DNA from: Bryopsis sp. KO-2023
Lineage: Eukaryota > Chlorophyta > Ulvophyceae > Bryopsidales > Bryopsidaceae
Assembly: GCA_030272585.1 (NCBI GenBank)
Contig: BSYQ01000015.1
Span: 248,001 to 312,000 of the forward strand
Reading direction: 5' to 3'
DNA length: 64,000 nt
Both the position numbers and the translations under genes were made by a program. Below the pieces are notes generated by a model. That model did not search any database. It saw only the letters and a program-made list of their open reading frames with translations, and had not been told where the DNA came from. Below are positions 35,901 through 44,814 of the stretch, piece after piece (positions within the stretch are counted from its first letter, which is position 1; every line of letters begins with the position of its first letter).

Positions 35901-38900
35901 AAAAGTGGATAGAAGAAGGATATCGATTTGAGTGGCGCAAGAAAGCACCACCCCCATTTCACACTCGTGTATATTCGGTAAAGGAAGCGGATTTTTCAGC
36001 GTGGGAAGACTTACGCGAGGAGTACTTACGGATAGGAGCGTTTGAACGCATTCGACCAGAGGATAGCGTCCATTTTTCGTCGGCTTTTTTGATTCCAAAA
36101 AAGACAGGAGGGTGTCGCTTGGTGCTCGACTTGAGAAAGTTTAACACCTTTGTGACCGTGCCCAAAGTACGCCTCGAGAGTCTTCAGCAATGCCGCCGGA
36201 GTCTCGTAAAGCACGGGTTCTTCGTCAGCTGCGACTTGAGCCATGCGTACTACCACCTGGGGATTCATCCGCGCCATCGCCGATTCGTGTGCTTCAAGAT
36301 CCAGCTCCCCGACGGAACCATCGAATGCTTCAGGTTCCTGGCTCTCCCAATGGGTTACAAAGGCGCTCCGCGGGCCTTCACGAAGTTGACTCAGCAGTTG
36401 TTCCGGTTTCTACGCCAGCCCGACAGGACAGCACGTCAGAAGTTGCACCCCCTCCTTCACAAGTGGCGCCAGAAGACTCTCTGGATGATCGCCCTAATTT
36501 ATCTGGACGATTTTCTATTCCAGTTTCACTCCCTTCAGGACGCCAGACTGGGATCCAGATTACTGCGCAACATTTTTCGACTGATGGGACTGCTGGAGCA
36601 CCCCACCAAGTCCGACTGGAAACCCAGTCAGCTGAGGGAACACCTGGGGCTGACCATCGACTCGGACACGAACACTCTTTCCTTACCGCCGTCCAAGATC
36701 TCCAAATTGCGAGCAGTAGCCTCCGAGATTCTGCAGCGATGCTCCAGGTCCAGCAGGTGGATCTCAAAGCGGCGTATGGCGAGCTTTTGCGGACTGGTCG
36801 AGAGCACGAGCATCGTCGTCCCCGAAGCCCGCATGCACATCGCGAAGTGTTACGATTGCATGACTCAGACACCAGGCTGGAATGGCAGGATCAAAATCAG
36901 TCATGGCGCACTCAAGGACGTGCGTTACTTCATTGCGCTGTGCAAACGAATGACGTCAGTTCCTATCAATTTACCGACACAGCAGTTACTGCTGCAGACA
37001 GATGCCTCGCCGACGGGATGGGGAGCGGTTTTGCGCAGGGATATGAACCCTTCAACCAAGGTGATTCCAGTGCAGGGTTTTTGGACTCAGAAGGAACGCG
37101 CTTTCCATATCAACAGGAAGGAGATGCGCGCAGTCCGTTTTGCTTTACAGGCGTTCCAACCGCTCCTGACCCCCGACGCTCAACTGCGCATCCACATCGA
37201 CAACAGGGTTCTGATCGACATCATTCGCAAGGCCTCCTCCAGATCAGTGGATCTCAGGGAGGAGTTTGCCCAGTTGTTGGCACAGACCCTCAGGATGCAC
37301 ATATGGCTGAAGCCGATCTACATCCCATCGAGGATCAATCTACTGGCGGACGCGTTGTCTCGCCAATGCGACAAGGGCGATTGGCGACTATGCCCAACGA
37401 TTTTTCGACAGCTTCAGGAAAAATGGGGACCACTGCAGGTGGATCGATTTGCCGACAAGGACAACACCTTTCTCCCACTGTACAACACTCGGGATCACGA
37501 CCCCCACTCGATGGGGACGGATGCGTTGCAGCAAGATTGGCGGCTTTGGAGAAATTATGCGCATCCGCCCTGGGGGCTGATCCTCCCCGTGCTGGACCTC
37601 TTGTTACACCAACGCCCCTTTTGTGTGATCATTCTCCCAGTGTGGACAGCAGCGCCTTGGTATGCGCACATGATTCGAATCTCAGCCAGGAGATGGCTGT
37701 TACCCAACCTCCCGAACCTCTTCAGCAAGGGCCCTCGAGTTCCCAGCGAGGTGATGCAGATGATCAAGTGGCGCTCCATGGCGCTACTCCTCACACCCAG
37801 CAGCATTCTTCGTCGCGGATAAATGTGGAATTGCAGTTCGATGCATTTTGGTCCGCGCTTTTCGAGGGCACCGACACGCCCCCTTGGTTGGCTTTTGTGA
37901 CAGGCCCGTTATTGCACGGTGTGGACAACCTTTTGGAGCATCTACGGAGTACATGGTTGGCCTGGGTTCAAAGTTCAAGGGATGCAATGCGGATTCGGAT
38001 TCGGAAGTATTTTGTTTTTTGTGCCAGCTACAAGGAGCTGCCTTTTCCTTCGCGGCCAGCAAAGCTCTATGCCTATATCAAATGGCTGCAGAAGGAAGGC
38101 GACATTTCGTACAAAACTGCCCCCCAGTATGTTGCTGCCCTTTCCTCTGTTCAACGGTGGTTAGGGCACGAAAAGTATTCGGTTTTTGATGGGCAGAGCA
38201 AGTTATTGCTGGCGGCGTGGAGGAACCTTCAGGTGGACACCGATTCGGTGGACGAGGTCACTATTTTCACGACCTCGCTCCTTTTTCAGGTGGTTGACCT
38301 GGGTATTCGTACAGCCGACACGGCTTTGCTTCGCTCGGCCACAGCGGTGGTGGTGGCGTACATATTTTTTGGTCGCAGCTCCTCTCACACATGGGTGAGG
38401 GGCAATGATCTTTTGGTGGATTTACAAGGGACATCTATCAGTTTTCGGGAACGGGAATTCAAGGCAAAGCGCAGACGCTCCGGGGTGTATCGTCTGCGCA
38501 CTTTCAAAATATCTACTTGCCCCAGTGTGGGCAACCTTGTGCGAAGGTTTTTGGCTACCAAACGTCAATGTTACGAGACAGCATCTGAGTTCGAGACCCA
38601 GCTGCTTTTTCGACTACCAGGCGAGGCTGCTACACTCACTCGAGCCACCTTCGCCGCGTGGTTTCACAGTGTTTTGGCCGAGTTATCTCTTCCTCCGACA
38701 CTTTCCCAGCTGACGCCACCCTCTTTACGCCGCGGGTCGGTGACCGAGGCGTTCGCAATTGGTGTGGTGACCGAAAAACTCTGTCATTGGGGCGGCTGGT
38801 CCGGTTCCTCAAACACAATCTGGAAGTATATTGATCGTTCCTTTTTACCCTCAGCTGAAGGCCTGTTATTGTTTCAGTGGATGTTGGGCACCCAGACCCA

Positions 38901-41900
38901 GGGTCTGGTGTCCATTTCAGACCTCGTTCTTGGGCTTCCTCCTGCCACCAGGCAGAAGTTGGAATAGCCAGTTTGGGTTTTTTCTTGTGTGTTGCCTTTT
39001 CGGTGAAACAACCGGGTTTTTTTAGTGGAACAGCATTGGGATTGGGTTTTTGATCGTTTTTCCCAACCGTTTGCACATTCTTTCTTTTTGCAGTTTGGGA
39101 TTTTTTCCAGCGACAGTGGTTTATTTTTTCGGCCCCCAAAAAAGGGTACAATTAGCAGGGTTATACAGTAGGGCAATTTCTTGATTATTCTGGTTCTCGT
39201 TTCTGTTGAGTTGTGCAGTACCACCGACCTCTGCATAAATGTTCAATTGTTGCAAAACAAGTAGTTTATGCATAGGTGGGACGGAAGGGAGGAGGTGGGA
39301 AATTCAGTGAGATCTGTTCTTTAGTTGAAAGTCGAGAAAGGGGGTCAGAAAACGATTAGTGATTGCAGTGAAGCCGCTTGGGGCACTACAGTAACACACC
39401 ATAAATGTGAACATGAATACTCTTCGGGCACCTCTTGTTTTTCCCAGAGCCCACCCGCCCTTAGATTTATTTTTGGACCATGGGGTCATGGTTGTGGATA
39501 TACTGTTTTGAGTGCTTTATGTCCATTGATGAAACAAAAGCGTGTAAGAGCAATTTCTTGATTATTCTGGTTCTCGTTTCTGTTGAGTTGTGCAGTACCA
39601 CCGACCTCTGCATAAACCTGGATGCGATCATCCATGGCGTGCTTGCCCTCTGAAGAAGCTTCCAGAGCCCCTTGGTGAACTCAAGCCTCTGATTTCCAAA
39701 GGTAAATCTTACTCGCGTGGTCAATCGAAGGCCATCGAAGGACTCTCTTCTGAGGCTTCGCAGTACTACGTTTCTGGTGAGGTTTTCCTTACGGGCTCGT
39801 CCTCCAAGATCTCCAGGGGCCATAAAAAGAATCTGAAAGGCGGTGAGCTTTGGGATGCTGGTGATGTGCTTGTCGATCCGACAGACGCCCCCAATCCAGG
39901 GGAAGAGCGTTCTGATCATATTTCCAAGGGTGTCCAGGCTGCTTTGGTTCTCAAGTACAATGCTGATGGTGTGGAAATGCGTCAGGTGAGGAGTGCAAAT
40001 TTATTCCCTTGCTAATTTGGGCAGAGATTTGTTGTGGAACAGTGACCTTGAACAGAAAAGCTTATGTGAATGTGGTATGTAGGTTGTTGGTGCGTCAGAT
40101 ACCCCGGATAATGAATGGACTCGAATTCGAGGGGTGGTCGAAGTCCCGAATGGTGCAACCCAAGTGGAAATGTTCGTTGAAGTTCCCTTGCGAGATGTCG
40201 GTGTGGACATGCGAAACATAGAAGTCAGACAACCATCTTTGCTCAGCATGGATGAGAGCGAAAAAATATGATCCATGTCAGATCGACCCAGAACTTGGAC
40301 CTGATGCCGTCTACGTCTTCGAGCCGACAGAAACCATGACTGTGGATGTCCACCTGTGCAGCAGAGGCTACGGCCAGGGGCTGAGAATTTACAAGGATGG
40401 ATCTGAGGAGGTTCGCACTGATAATGAGTGCTCCAGGTCAGACGATGTCAATGATTTCGAGATGGCGGCTGGATCTAAATACACCTTTGTTGTGGATGGG
40501 TTCAATGGGTATCCGTATGGAAGCTTCCGAGGTGGTCAAGGTATTCAAATCAAGAGGAAGGATGGGGCTCCCTTCCAAGGTTTCGATTTTGCACCTACTG
40601 CCAAGCGTAGGGATGAATTTGTGCGTGCTGAAGGGGCCAGTTTCTACAAGGGTTGCGAGCCTTACTATTATGTGGGGGCAAACACGTGGAATCTTATGGA
40701 CTGCCCGCTATACCTCTTTGTGGTGGGCTGTCGATGAGCGACTTGATGAAATGAAGTCTCAAGGGCTGACTGTCGGTCATACCTGGGCTTTCAGTTTAGG
40801 AACTGGGGATCAGGAGGAGGGTAGGAAACAGAGGTTGCATTTGGCCCCACATTAAGAGGATTGTTAACATGAAGAACAGCATCAATGGGTTTCTATACTG
40901 TGAGGACCCCGCTATTTTGGCATGGAATCTCATGAATGAGCCCCGATGTACTGGATGTGGATGGTCAACCAGTGCCTGGGTGAGCGTAATTGGAATATTT
41001 TCAAATGCTATACTCGATTTTCGACAATGCTATAAAGTCTGGAATATTGAAATAATAATAGAGGGACAGATTGACATTGCATAGTGTAGCCCATTTAATG
41101 CCATCACACATGCACGATCTAGAAATGCTGTAATTCCTTTGGAGTTCCAATCCTGAACCATACTTACTGAAATGTTGTAGGTGGAGGAGCTGAGTCTCTA
41201 CATGAACGCTATCAATCCAAATCACATGGTAACAATCGGAGAAGGGGGTTTCGATTCATCAGCCTGCGAACGAGTGTGGCTCAATCCTGGTGCAGGCATT
41301 CGAAGAACAGGGATCAAAAGCTCCCCCTGGGTGTTGCAACAGAGACGGGTTTTTCTTGCTAATCACCAGAGCAAAAATATTGGTTTTGCTACTGTGCATG
41401 CCTGGTCTGACAACTGGATCAGTTTTGCTGACTACTCCCCTTGGCAGTCCATTGATAATTTTGACTACAAATATAACGGCGGTATCTGGAAAGAAACGCT
41501 GGAGTATATGGAGCTCTGGATCGGTGCACACTTGGAGGATGCCAAGAAATTAGGCAAGCCTGTGATTGTGGAGGAGTTCGGAAAGGCCATTCCTTCAGAA
41601 AAGCTGTTCGAAGAAGCAGGTCCACGTGCTCTCAGGAGGGAAACACCTGAACCGGAAGGGAAGTGTCCGGACACTGAGACCGAGTGTTGGGAATTGAGTG
41701 AAACTGAAGAGAGGGCCAAGGGAACCAAGGATCAAATAGAAGAAATTGCGGTCAAGAATGTGCTGGATGTGGTTGCTCCAAATCGAACGAAGGTGGTGCA
41801 GGCAGAACATGCTGTGGAGCGCATGCAAGAGAAACAAGTTCTTCAGTCGGAAGAACTCCCTTAACGAATAAAGAATGCAGAGATCTGGGAAAGATCGGAG

Positions 41901-43888
41901 GGGAGGGTGTGAGGCAGAAATTGCTTAAGGTTGTTGTAGTCCCAGAGACGACCAAAGAGATCCTTGGGCCTGAGTCGTACTTCCCGCAAATGGCTGCCAC
42001 CGAAATTGATGTTGCAACCGTGGAGGAAAACGCACCGATTTCTGTTGCTGTTGCTGTTGCGGGTGCCGGTGCTGGTGCTGGGAATGGGAGGACAATGGGC
42101 TCTGAGAATCAGAGCTTCATGGTGAAGAGTCTGAAAGAAAGAGTTCCCATTTTACCAAGCAGATTTTTTATTGAAGTGAATCCTTATTCACTTCAGGAGT
42201 TGAAATTGGTGACAAGGGCCAAGTCCTGATGTCTTCAATAATAGACAAGAGGTGGTTCAAAAGAGGGGATGATCGTCTGGGAGGTCCAAAGCCATAAACT
42301 CGACTTGCTATACCAGCTTAACGACTGGGAACAAATTCCTGGCGGTATGTTTTTAAAGGTTTCTGAAATGTATGAGTTGGACGTGTCCTGGCGATATGGT
42401 GGGGATCGACAGCGATTATTCGCATGACAATCTGTGGGACTGTGAGATTAGCCAAACTGTAGAGGATTCCTTGACAGGTGTGCTGTATGTACTATCACCT
42501 TTACGTGGCGTGATATTTCTTAATTCTTCAGCTGGGTGAGTCACGGTTCAGAATTTCTGGAGTGTGTTCTTTTCTGTGGCAGCACAGCGGAAGAAATGTT
42601 CTGAGATGTGGAAAGAGTTTTTTTTAACAAATCATGAATGATGGTAAGAACGGATAAGTTAGCAAGAGCGAAGGTCGAAAAAAAAGAAGAGATCCTACAG
42701 AAAGCAGAAATTTAAGATTAGGAGAAGTGTGAAGAAGAGAGAGAGAAAGTAGAATGTGTTTCTTTTTGCTGTGGGCGATATAGAGTTTATGTGAAGCACG
42801 AGGTGCCGTGTCTCGTTCGCTGTGGCTGTGATCATCACAGAACATCACAGTGTGATGTTCTGATAGGACTTGGGTGAACAAAATTTTTATGGGTGGTTGG
42901 GCGCAGTGGAGCGTGTAAAGTGAACCCACCAGCCCTGCTGGTTCATCATTGATCATGTGGAAGCAGTATAACAGTTAAAAAAGGTCCCGAGTTTACATCA
43001 CGTGCTTTTATATTAGATCACTACACTTCATTTTCAGATCCATCAATCCCATTGCCCTTCCTGACTCTCTAATGTGCCAATGAATACATTGAAAGATAAA
43101 AATACTCATGGATTTCAAAAACAAACGGTCTTGAAAAAATTTACTATTTCTGTCAATAATGGAATCAAGACTACTCATAACTTTATTCTTTCCAGGGTAG
43201 CACATCAGAGTTGGTGGAAGGTATGGCCTTTGCATCGGTGCACGGAGAATTGCATCAACTCCGTGTTGCAGTTGGCGAGATTGCAAGGACTGCCCTTCAA
43301 GGGCAAGTGGAAAGTATTGTCCAAGGTGTCAAGAGGGCTGGGGATAGTTCAACTTCGGAGCAAATTCAAGAACAAGGGACGGTGGGGAAGAGGAAGAAAA
43401 GAAAAACGAGAGTAGGTGAAATAGAAGGTTTTCCTTCTTTCAGCACACTTGTGCTTGAGGGGCGGTGGGTTGAAAAAATATGGAACATTTGGAATGTCGG
43501 ATGGAAGTTCAATGGGAAAACGCATCGGCCGCTTCGAGATATCTTTTCTTCGGGGAAAAGCAAAAGCATGTACGATGCCAAAGATCGAGCAAGCCAAAAT
43601 TCTGGACGTCGAATTAGATTAATTAGCACTGTGATTGAAATAATGGCAAAGGAAAGAGGGGAAGATGACTGGGAATCCGTAGTGTCAAAGTGCATTGATG
43701 CACTTCAGAAAAAAGCTGATCAGGAAAAATGGAGTCCGAATTTTTTAGGAGACAAGTGCGGGATCACACTAGGCATAAATGGAATAGGTGTCGTGCAAAA
43801 AAATAAAACAAAGACATCCGATGAGATTCTTCGTGATCCTTTGTATTTCAATTCGACTAGTCCATTTTGGAAAGAAATTCTTTTTTAA
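26973..43888 (+). CDS. Crypton-B tyrosine recombinase with GCR1_C domain, split by a 10-kb block
   Basis: Exons 26973-27022, 27109-27232, 29675-29833, 29946-30191, 30279-30442, 30528-30641, 30941-31100, 31184-31353, 31483-31698, 31783-32005, 32118-32273, 32488-32757, 32978-33103 and 43196-43888. All introns are GT-AG, every phase agrees, total 2,871 bases (956 residues) with no internal stop. Seen: [10 protein letters not shown] (first Arg about 297), [38 protein letters not shown] (H-x-x-R, about 453-456), LSYDHIP (candidate Tyr about 489), ASIAGSRD. The last exon starts helical and contains [12 protein letters not shown] and [14 protein letters not shown], a GCR1_C-like domain. Expected role: strand exchange and DNA binding for transposition. 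A further 24-codon exon near 32376-32448 is possible. The final intron (33104-43195) holds the mannanase/Ngaro block. Confidence 0.78.
27829..28567 (+). pseudogene. DOMON-domain gene fragment inside Crypton-B intron 2
   Basis: The block 28361-28567 reads [19 protein letters not shown], then [16 protein letters not shown] and a stop, matching the DOMON fold found in dopamine beta-monooxygenase-like and cytochrome-linked proteins (GWVAIGF...M.GADVVV). A candidate upstream exon at 27829-27916 ends ASDLD at a GT donor. Only this short piece is present, on the same strand as Crypton-B but not part of its reading. A fragment of a host gene captured or left behind. Confidence 0.55.
28568..29674. other. 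rest of Crypton-B intron 2
   Basis: 28800-29520 looks like decayed coding sequence (Lys/Glu-rich, coiled-coil-like, with many stops) that I cannot identify. 28.0-28.2 kb is AT-rich with a small direct duplication (28195-28223). Confidence 0.4.
33360..34730 (+). pseudogene. GH5 (mannanase-like) unit 1, catalytic centre partly deleted
   Basis: Starts with remnants of the GH5 subfamily 7 N-terminus (GANTWNLMD), then jumps to the C-terminal half of the barrel: [26 protein letters not shown] (nucleophile Glu) and [14 protein letters not shown]. The central part with the acid/base NEP motif is missing, and a perfect hairpin sits at the junction (about 33432-33461). After the barrel come a Cys-containing region, a beta-rich module with [20 protein letters not shown] resembling cellulose-binding CBM2/CBM3 modules, and a Pro/Lys linker PAPPTPPKK. 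The frame is open from about 33399 to the Ngaro insertion at 34730. It would have cut plant- or algal-type beta-mannan; this copy cannot. Confidence 0.75.
33432..33461. repeat. perfect hairpin at mannanase deletion junction
   Basis: GCTCACTATAC and GTATAGTGAGC flank an eight-base loop. Paralogous unit 2 (near 40700) has only half of it, so it marks a rearrangement. Confidence 0.8.
34731..34933 (+). repeat. Ngaro repeat A1
   Basis: Identical, as far as I can read, to 39240-39442. Confidence 0.92.
34989..35816 (+). CDS. Ngaro ORF1, gag-like protein (275 aa)
   Basis: ATG at 34989, 58 bases after repeat A1. An acidic Ala-rich start, a central helical region (about residues 75-215) and a basic Lys/Pro-rich tail ([13 protein letters not shown]) fit a structural, RNA-binding role. 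No zinc knuckle is visible. It ends just before the RT frame begins (35831). Function inferred from position. Confidence 0.6.
   Translation: MDDTTAAALAQLLPALQQLVANQAQPGASSAAVDEGPSADAADPAEREFDQILNRVWGNRVATLSEAVISNAEEVPKSPKNPCPRPSEQTRFGTWFDTADSKLGQLINAKLGAKAGAIEFGSWAPVFSYLIDITAGLSAIAHRQGGVTKDLLVPYIGALGRVLELASSLLEVHKLQAQYASSEFAVIHKLAREKIRGQGAEDSFSSTLIAEVVQNVTDKSVIALTKTAAQQFATSAKADSTGPHHGAKTKPKFKKGSKPSTAPTQPVPRPPSQDA
35831..37822 (+). CDS. Ngaro reverse transcriptase - RNase H (663 aa)
   Basis: RT motifs: [36 protein letters not shown], and the catalytic [11 protein letters not shown]. RNase H motifs: [37 protein letters not shown], and the ADALSRQ end typical of DIRS/Ngaro RNase H. Copies the element RNA into DNA. 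A second frame stays open across most of this region (see recombinase ORF), as in DIRS-type elements. Confidence 0.9.
   Translation: MFLWERLRASAAFWKQIGTSSQVQKWIEEGYRFEWRKKAPPPFHTRVYSVKEADFSAWEDLREEYLRIGAFERIRPEDSVHFSSAFLIPKKTGGCRLVLDLRKFNTFVTVPKVRLESLQQCRRSLVKHGFFVSCDLSHAYYHLGIHPRHRRFVCFKIQLPDGTIECFRFLALPMGYKGAPRAFTKLTQQLFRFLRQPDRTARQKLHPLLHKWRQKTLWMIALIYLDDFLFQFHSLQDARLGSRLLRNIFRLMGLLEHPTKSDWKPSQLREHLGLTIDSDTNTLSLPPSKISKLRAVASEILQRCSRSSRWISKRRMASFCGLVESTSIVVPEARMHIAKCYDCMTQTPGWNGRIKISHGALKDVRYFIALCKRMTSVPINLPTQQLLLQTDASPTGWGAVLRRDMNPSTKVIPVQGFWTQKERAFHINRKEMRAVRFALQAFQPLLTPDAQLRIHIDNRVLIDIIRKASSRSVDLREEFAQLLAQTLRMHIWLKPIYIPSRINLLADALSRQCDKGDWRLCPTIFRQLQEKWGPLQVDRFADKDNTFLPLYNTRDHDPHSMGTDALQQDWRLWRNYAHPPWGLILPVLDLLLHQRPFCVIILPVWTAAPWYAHMIRISARRWLLPNLPNLFSKGPRVPSEVMQMIKWRSMALLLTPSSILRRG
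36190..38967 (+). CDS. Ngaro tyrosine recombinase ORF, overlapping RT
   Basis: The frame is open for 925 codons. Its first about 540 codons overlap the RT gene in another frame and look like low-complexity by-product sequence. The recombinase itself lies in about 37800-38967: an N-terminal SAM-like helical part ([20 protein letters not shown]), then [17 protein letters not shown] and [17 protein letters not shown] with the candidate Tyr. It replaces the integrase of LTR elements. Whether translation starts inside the overlap is unknown; DIRS relatives use extensively overlapping frames. Confidence 0.8.
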   Translation: MPPESRKARVLRQLRLEPCVLPPGDSSAPSPIRVLQDPAPRRNHRMLQVPGSPNGLQRRSAGLHEVDSAVVPVSTPARQDSTSEVAPPPSQVAPEDSLDDRPNLSGRFSIPVSLPSGRQTGIQITAQHFSTDGTAGAPHQVRLETQSAEGTPGADHRLGHEHSFLTAVQDLQIASSSLRDSAAMLQVQQVDLKAAYGELLRTGREHEHRRPRSPHAHREVLRLHDSDTRLEWQDQNQSWRTQGRALLHCAVQTNDVSSYQFTDTAVTAADRCLADGMGSGFAQGYEPFNQGDSSAGFLDSEGTRFPYQQEGDARSPFCFTGVPTAPDPRRSTAHPHRQQGSDRHHSQGLLQISGSQGGVCPVVGTDPQDAHMAEADLHPIEDQSTGGRVVSPMRQGRLATMPNDFSTASGKMGTTAGGSICRQGQHLSPTVQHSGSRPPLDGDGCVAARLAALEKLCASALGADPPRAGPLVTPTPLLCDHSPSVDSSALVCAHDSNLSQEMAVTQPPEPLQQGPSSSQRGDADDQVALHGATPHTQQHSSSRINVELQFDAFWSALFEGTDTPPWLAFVTGPLLHGVDNLLEHLRSTWLAWVQSSRDAMRIRIRKYFVFCASYKELPFPSRPAKLYAYIKWLQKEGDISYKTAPQYVAALSSVQRWLGHEKYSVFDGQSKLLLAAWRNLQVDTDSVDEVTIFTTSLLFQVVDLGIRTADTALLRSATAVVVAYIFFGRSSSHTWVRGNDLLVDLQGTSISFREREFKAKRRRSGVYRLRTFKISTCPSVGNLVRRFLATKRQCYETASEFETQLLFRLPGEAATLTRATFAAWFHSVLAELSLPPTLSQLTPPSLRRGSVTEAFAIGVVTEKLCHWGGWSGSSNTIWKYIDRSFLPSAEGLLLFQWMLGTQTQGLVSISDLVLGLPPATRQKLE
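39173..39616 (+). repeat. Ngaro repeats B1-A2-B2
   Basis: B1 39173-39239 and A2 39240-39442 are adjacent. B2 is at 39550-39616, after about 107 bases of unique sequence. B1 equals B2 over 67 bases. These allow a circular intermediate to restore the element (known for the family). Confidence 0.9.
39617..41864 (+). pseudogene. GH5 subfamily 7-like mannanase unit 2 with CBM4/9-type and PPC-like modules, decayed
   Basis: Exons about 39617-39985, 40083-40979, 41181-41864. Modules in order: a Pro/Lys linker; a CBM4/9-like beta-sandwich ([11 protein letters not shown], then [15 protein letters not shown] and VEMFVEVP); a PPC-like sandwich ([30 protein letters not shown]); then the GH5 barrel: [46 protein letters not shown] (acid/base Glu), [19 protein letters not shown] and [10 protein letters not shown] (nucleophile Glu). 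The CBM4/9 and PPC modules are in different frames across an A-run near 40260; the frame changes again near 40715; and about 80-90 residues of the barrel after AFSLGTG are missing. Not a working enzyme. It probably continued unit 1 before the Ngaro insertion. Confidence 0.78.
41865..42920. other. downstream of mannanase unit 2, no recognised gene
   Basis: A 106-codon open frame at 41909-42229 has an Ala/Gly/Val run but no known domain. A palindrome AGAACATCACAGTGTGATGTTCT lies near 42838-42860. Otherwise nothing seen. Confidence 0.4.
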
Positions 43889-44814
43889 AAAAGTTCTCTT
43901 TATGTTCGTCTCGTGAAACAATGCATTTCCAAACGACGTTACACACTTCGTTATATCGTACAATTTTTCAAAAATATTTCATTACAATGATCAAGAATAT
44001 GACGAGTCATCACTTCTCTTCAATCATCAGCTCTTATGGGGATCCCAGATCCATTTCTGAATTTCTAGCTCTTTCGAATCCACCAAAACTTAAAAACTCA
44101 AAGTTGGCTTTTTTTACCCCAACTGCAAAACCCCACAGAGGCCTTACGAATCATCTAAAAACTCTAAGATTTGGATGAACCACTCATAACACAAGTAAAA
44201 GTAAATTTATTATGTCAAAGTTTTACAAAAACATTTACATTTATAGATCCCTGACACCTGACTGATGAGTCATTCTTGATGACTCATCAGTCATGTCGGA
44301 CACCGGTATTTTGAGCCCAAATTTTCACACAAGGTGCTCAAGACATATGAAATTCAAGTGTCGAAGTTTCAGAATTTTTGAATGAGTTTAATAGACCTGC
44401 AGAATAATCTTTAACTAAAAAAAAGTCGGGAAAATCTGAAACCCCCTCCGCAATTTAAAAGGGCCTACATTGGCCATGCTGCAGTGTATTTGTACTTCTC
44501 TGATGAACATAAAATTCTGGCACATATTAAATTCACCTCTTGAGTACATTCTCTTAAAATTTTAGGGCTAAAACTGCAGATCTTGATTTGTTATGATTTT
44601 TTGAAGGACCCTAACTCGGAGCTCTCCGGGGGGGAGGAGGGGGGGGGGGTCATCAGATTTCACCAACAAAACTTTCAATGGATCTAAAATTTTGTGGATG
44701 TCTGCATATTTACAATAAGTTTCATCTGTCAAAATTTTAGATCCATTGATTCACTGCGGGATGAGATATGAAGGATTTGGTTTGGAAAGTTTCGACTAAA
44801 ACCCCCCTTATTTT
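43889..44814. other. 3' flank of Crypton-B
   Basis: AT-rich. Holds a near-perfect hairpin at about 44259-44295 (GACTGATGAGTCAT and its inverse) and a G homopolymer near 44640. The 3' end of Crypton-B should lie here. No gene. Confidence 0.4.

Larger units (their letters stand above)
34731..39616 (+). mobile_element. Ngaro-type (DIRS order) tyrosine-recombinase retroelement, looks whole
   Basis: Split direct repeats in the order A1 (34731-34933), ORFs, B1 (39173-39239), A2 (39240-39442), B2 (39550-39616). A1/A2 (203 bp) and B1/B2 (67 bp) appear identical, so the insertion is young. The A1-ORF-B1-A2-B2 arrangement is diagnostic of Ngaro/PAT-type elements. Three large open frames: gag-like, RT-RNase H, recombinase. 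No obvious breaks. It sits in the linker between two mannanase units, after an AAA shared by both ends, with no longer target duplication, as expected for recombinase-mediated insertion. Confidence 0.9.
33144..43074. mobile_element. 9.9-kb block with inverted-repeat ends inside the Crypton-B intron
   Basis: The outermost 14 bases CATTAGAGAGTCAG (33144-33157) are exactly inverted at 43061-43074. Three more blocks recur in inverted order with different spacing: RYGTGATGTAAACT (33190-33203 and 42990-43003), TTCCACATGAT (about 33203 and about 42953), and ACCAGCAGGGCTGGT (33223-33237 and 42928-42942). No clear target duplication and no transposase seen inside. The cargo is two decayed mannanase units and a Ngaro element. 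It may be a DNA transposon that captured host genes, or an insertion rearranged between two copies of a repeat. Confidence 0.55.
26973..43888 (+). mobile_element. Crypton-B element (coding span)
   Basis: Second Crypton family, clearly different in sequence from Crypton-A and lacking a visible Ulp1 part. Borders are those of the coding sequence only. Contains two foreign inserts in introns: a DOMON gene fragment (intron 2) and the large TIR-bounded block (last intron). Confidence 0.7.

Noticed and set aside
36190-37800. First 540 codons of the 925-codon frame as a separate gene
   Set aside because: They lie opposite the phase of a clear RT-RNase H gene, are compositionally biased and match no domain; best seen as overlap.
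41909-42229. 106-codon open frame after mannanase unit 2
   Set aside because: No domain, no splice support; could be chance.
12000-43900. Reading the USP7, G6PD and DOMON pieces as one fusion gene
   Set aside because: They end in stops, are separated by minus-strand Crypton-A and plus-strand Crypton-B, and no splice chain links them.
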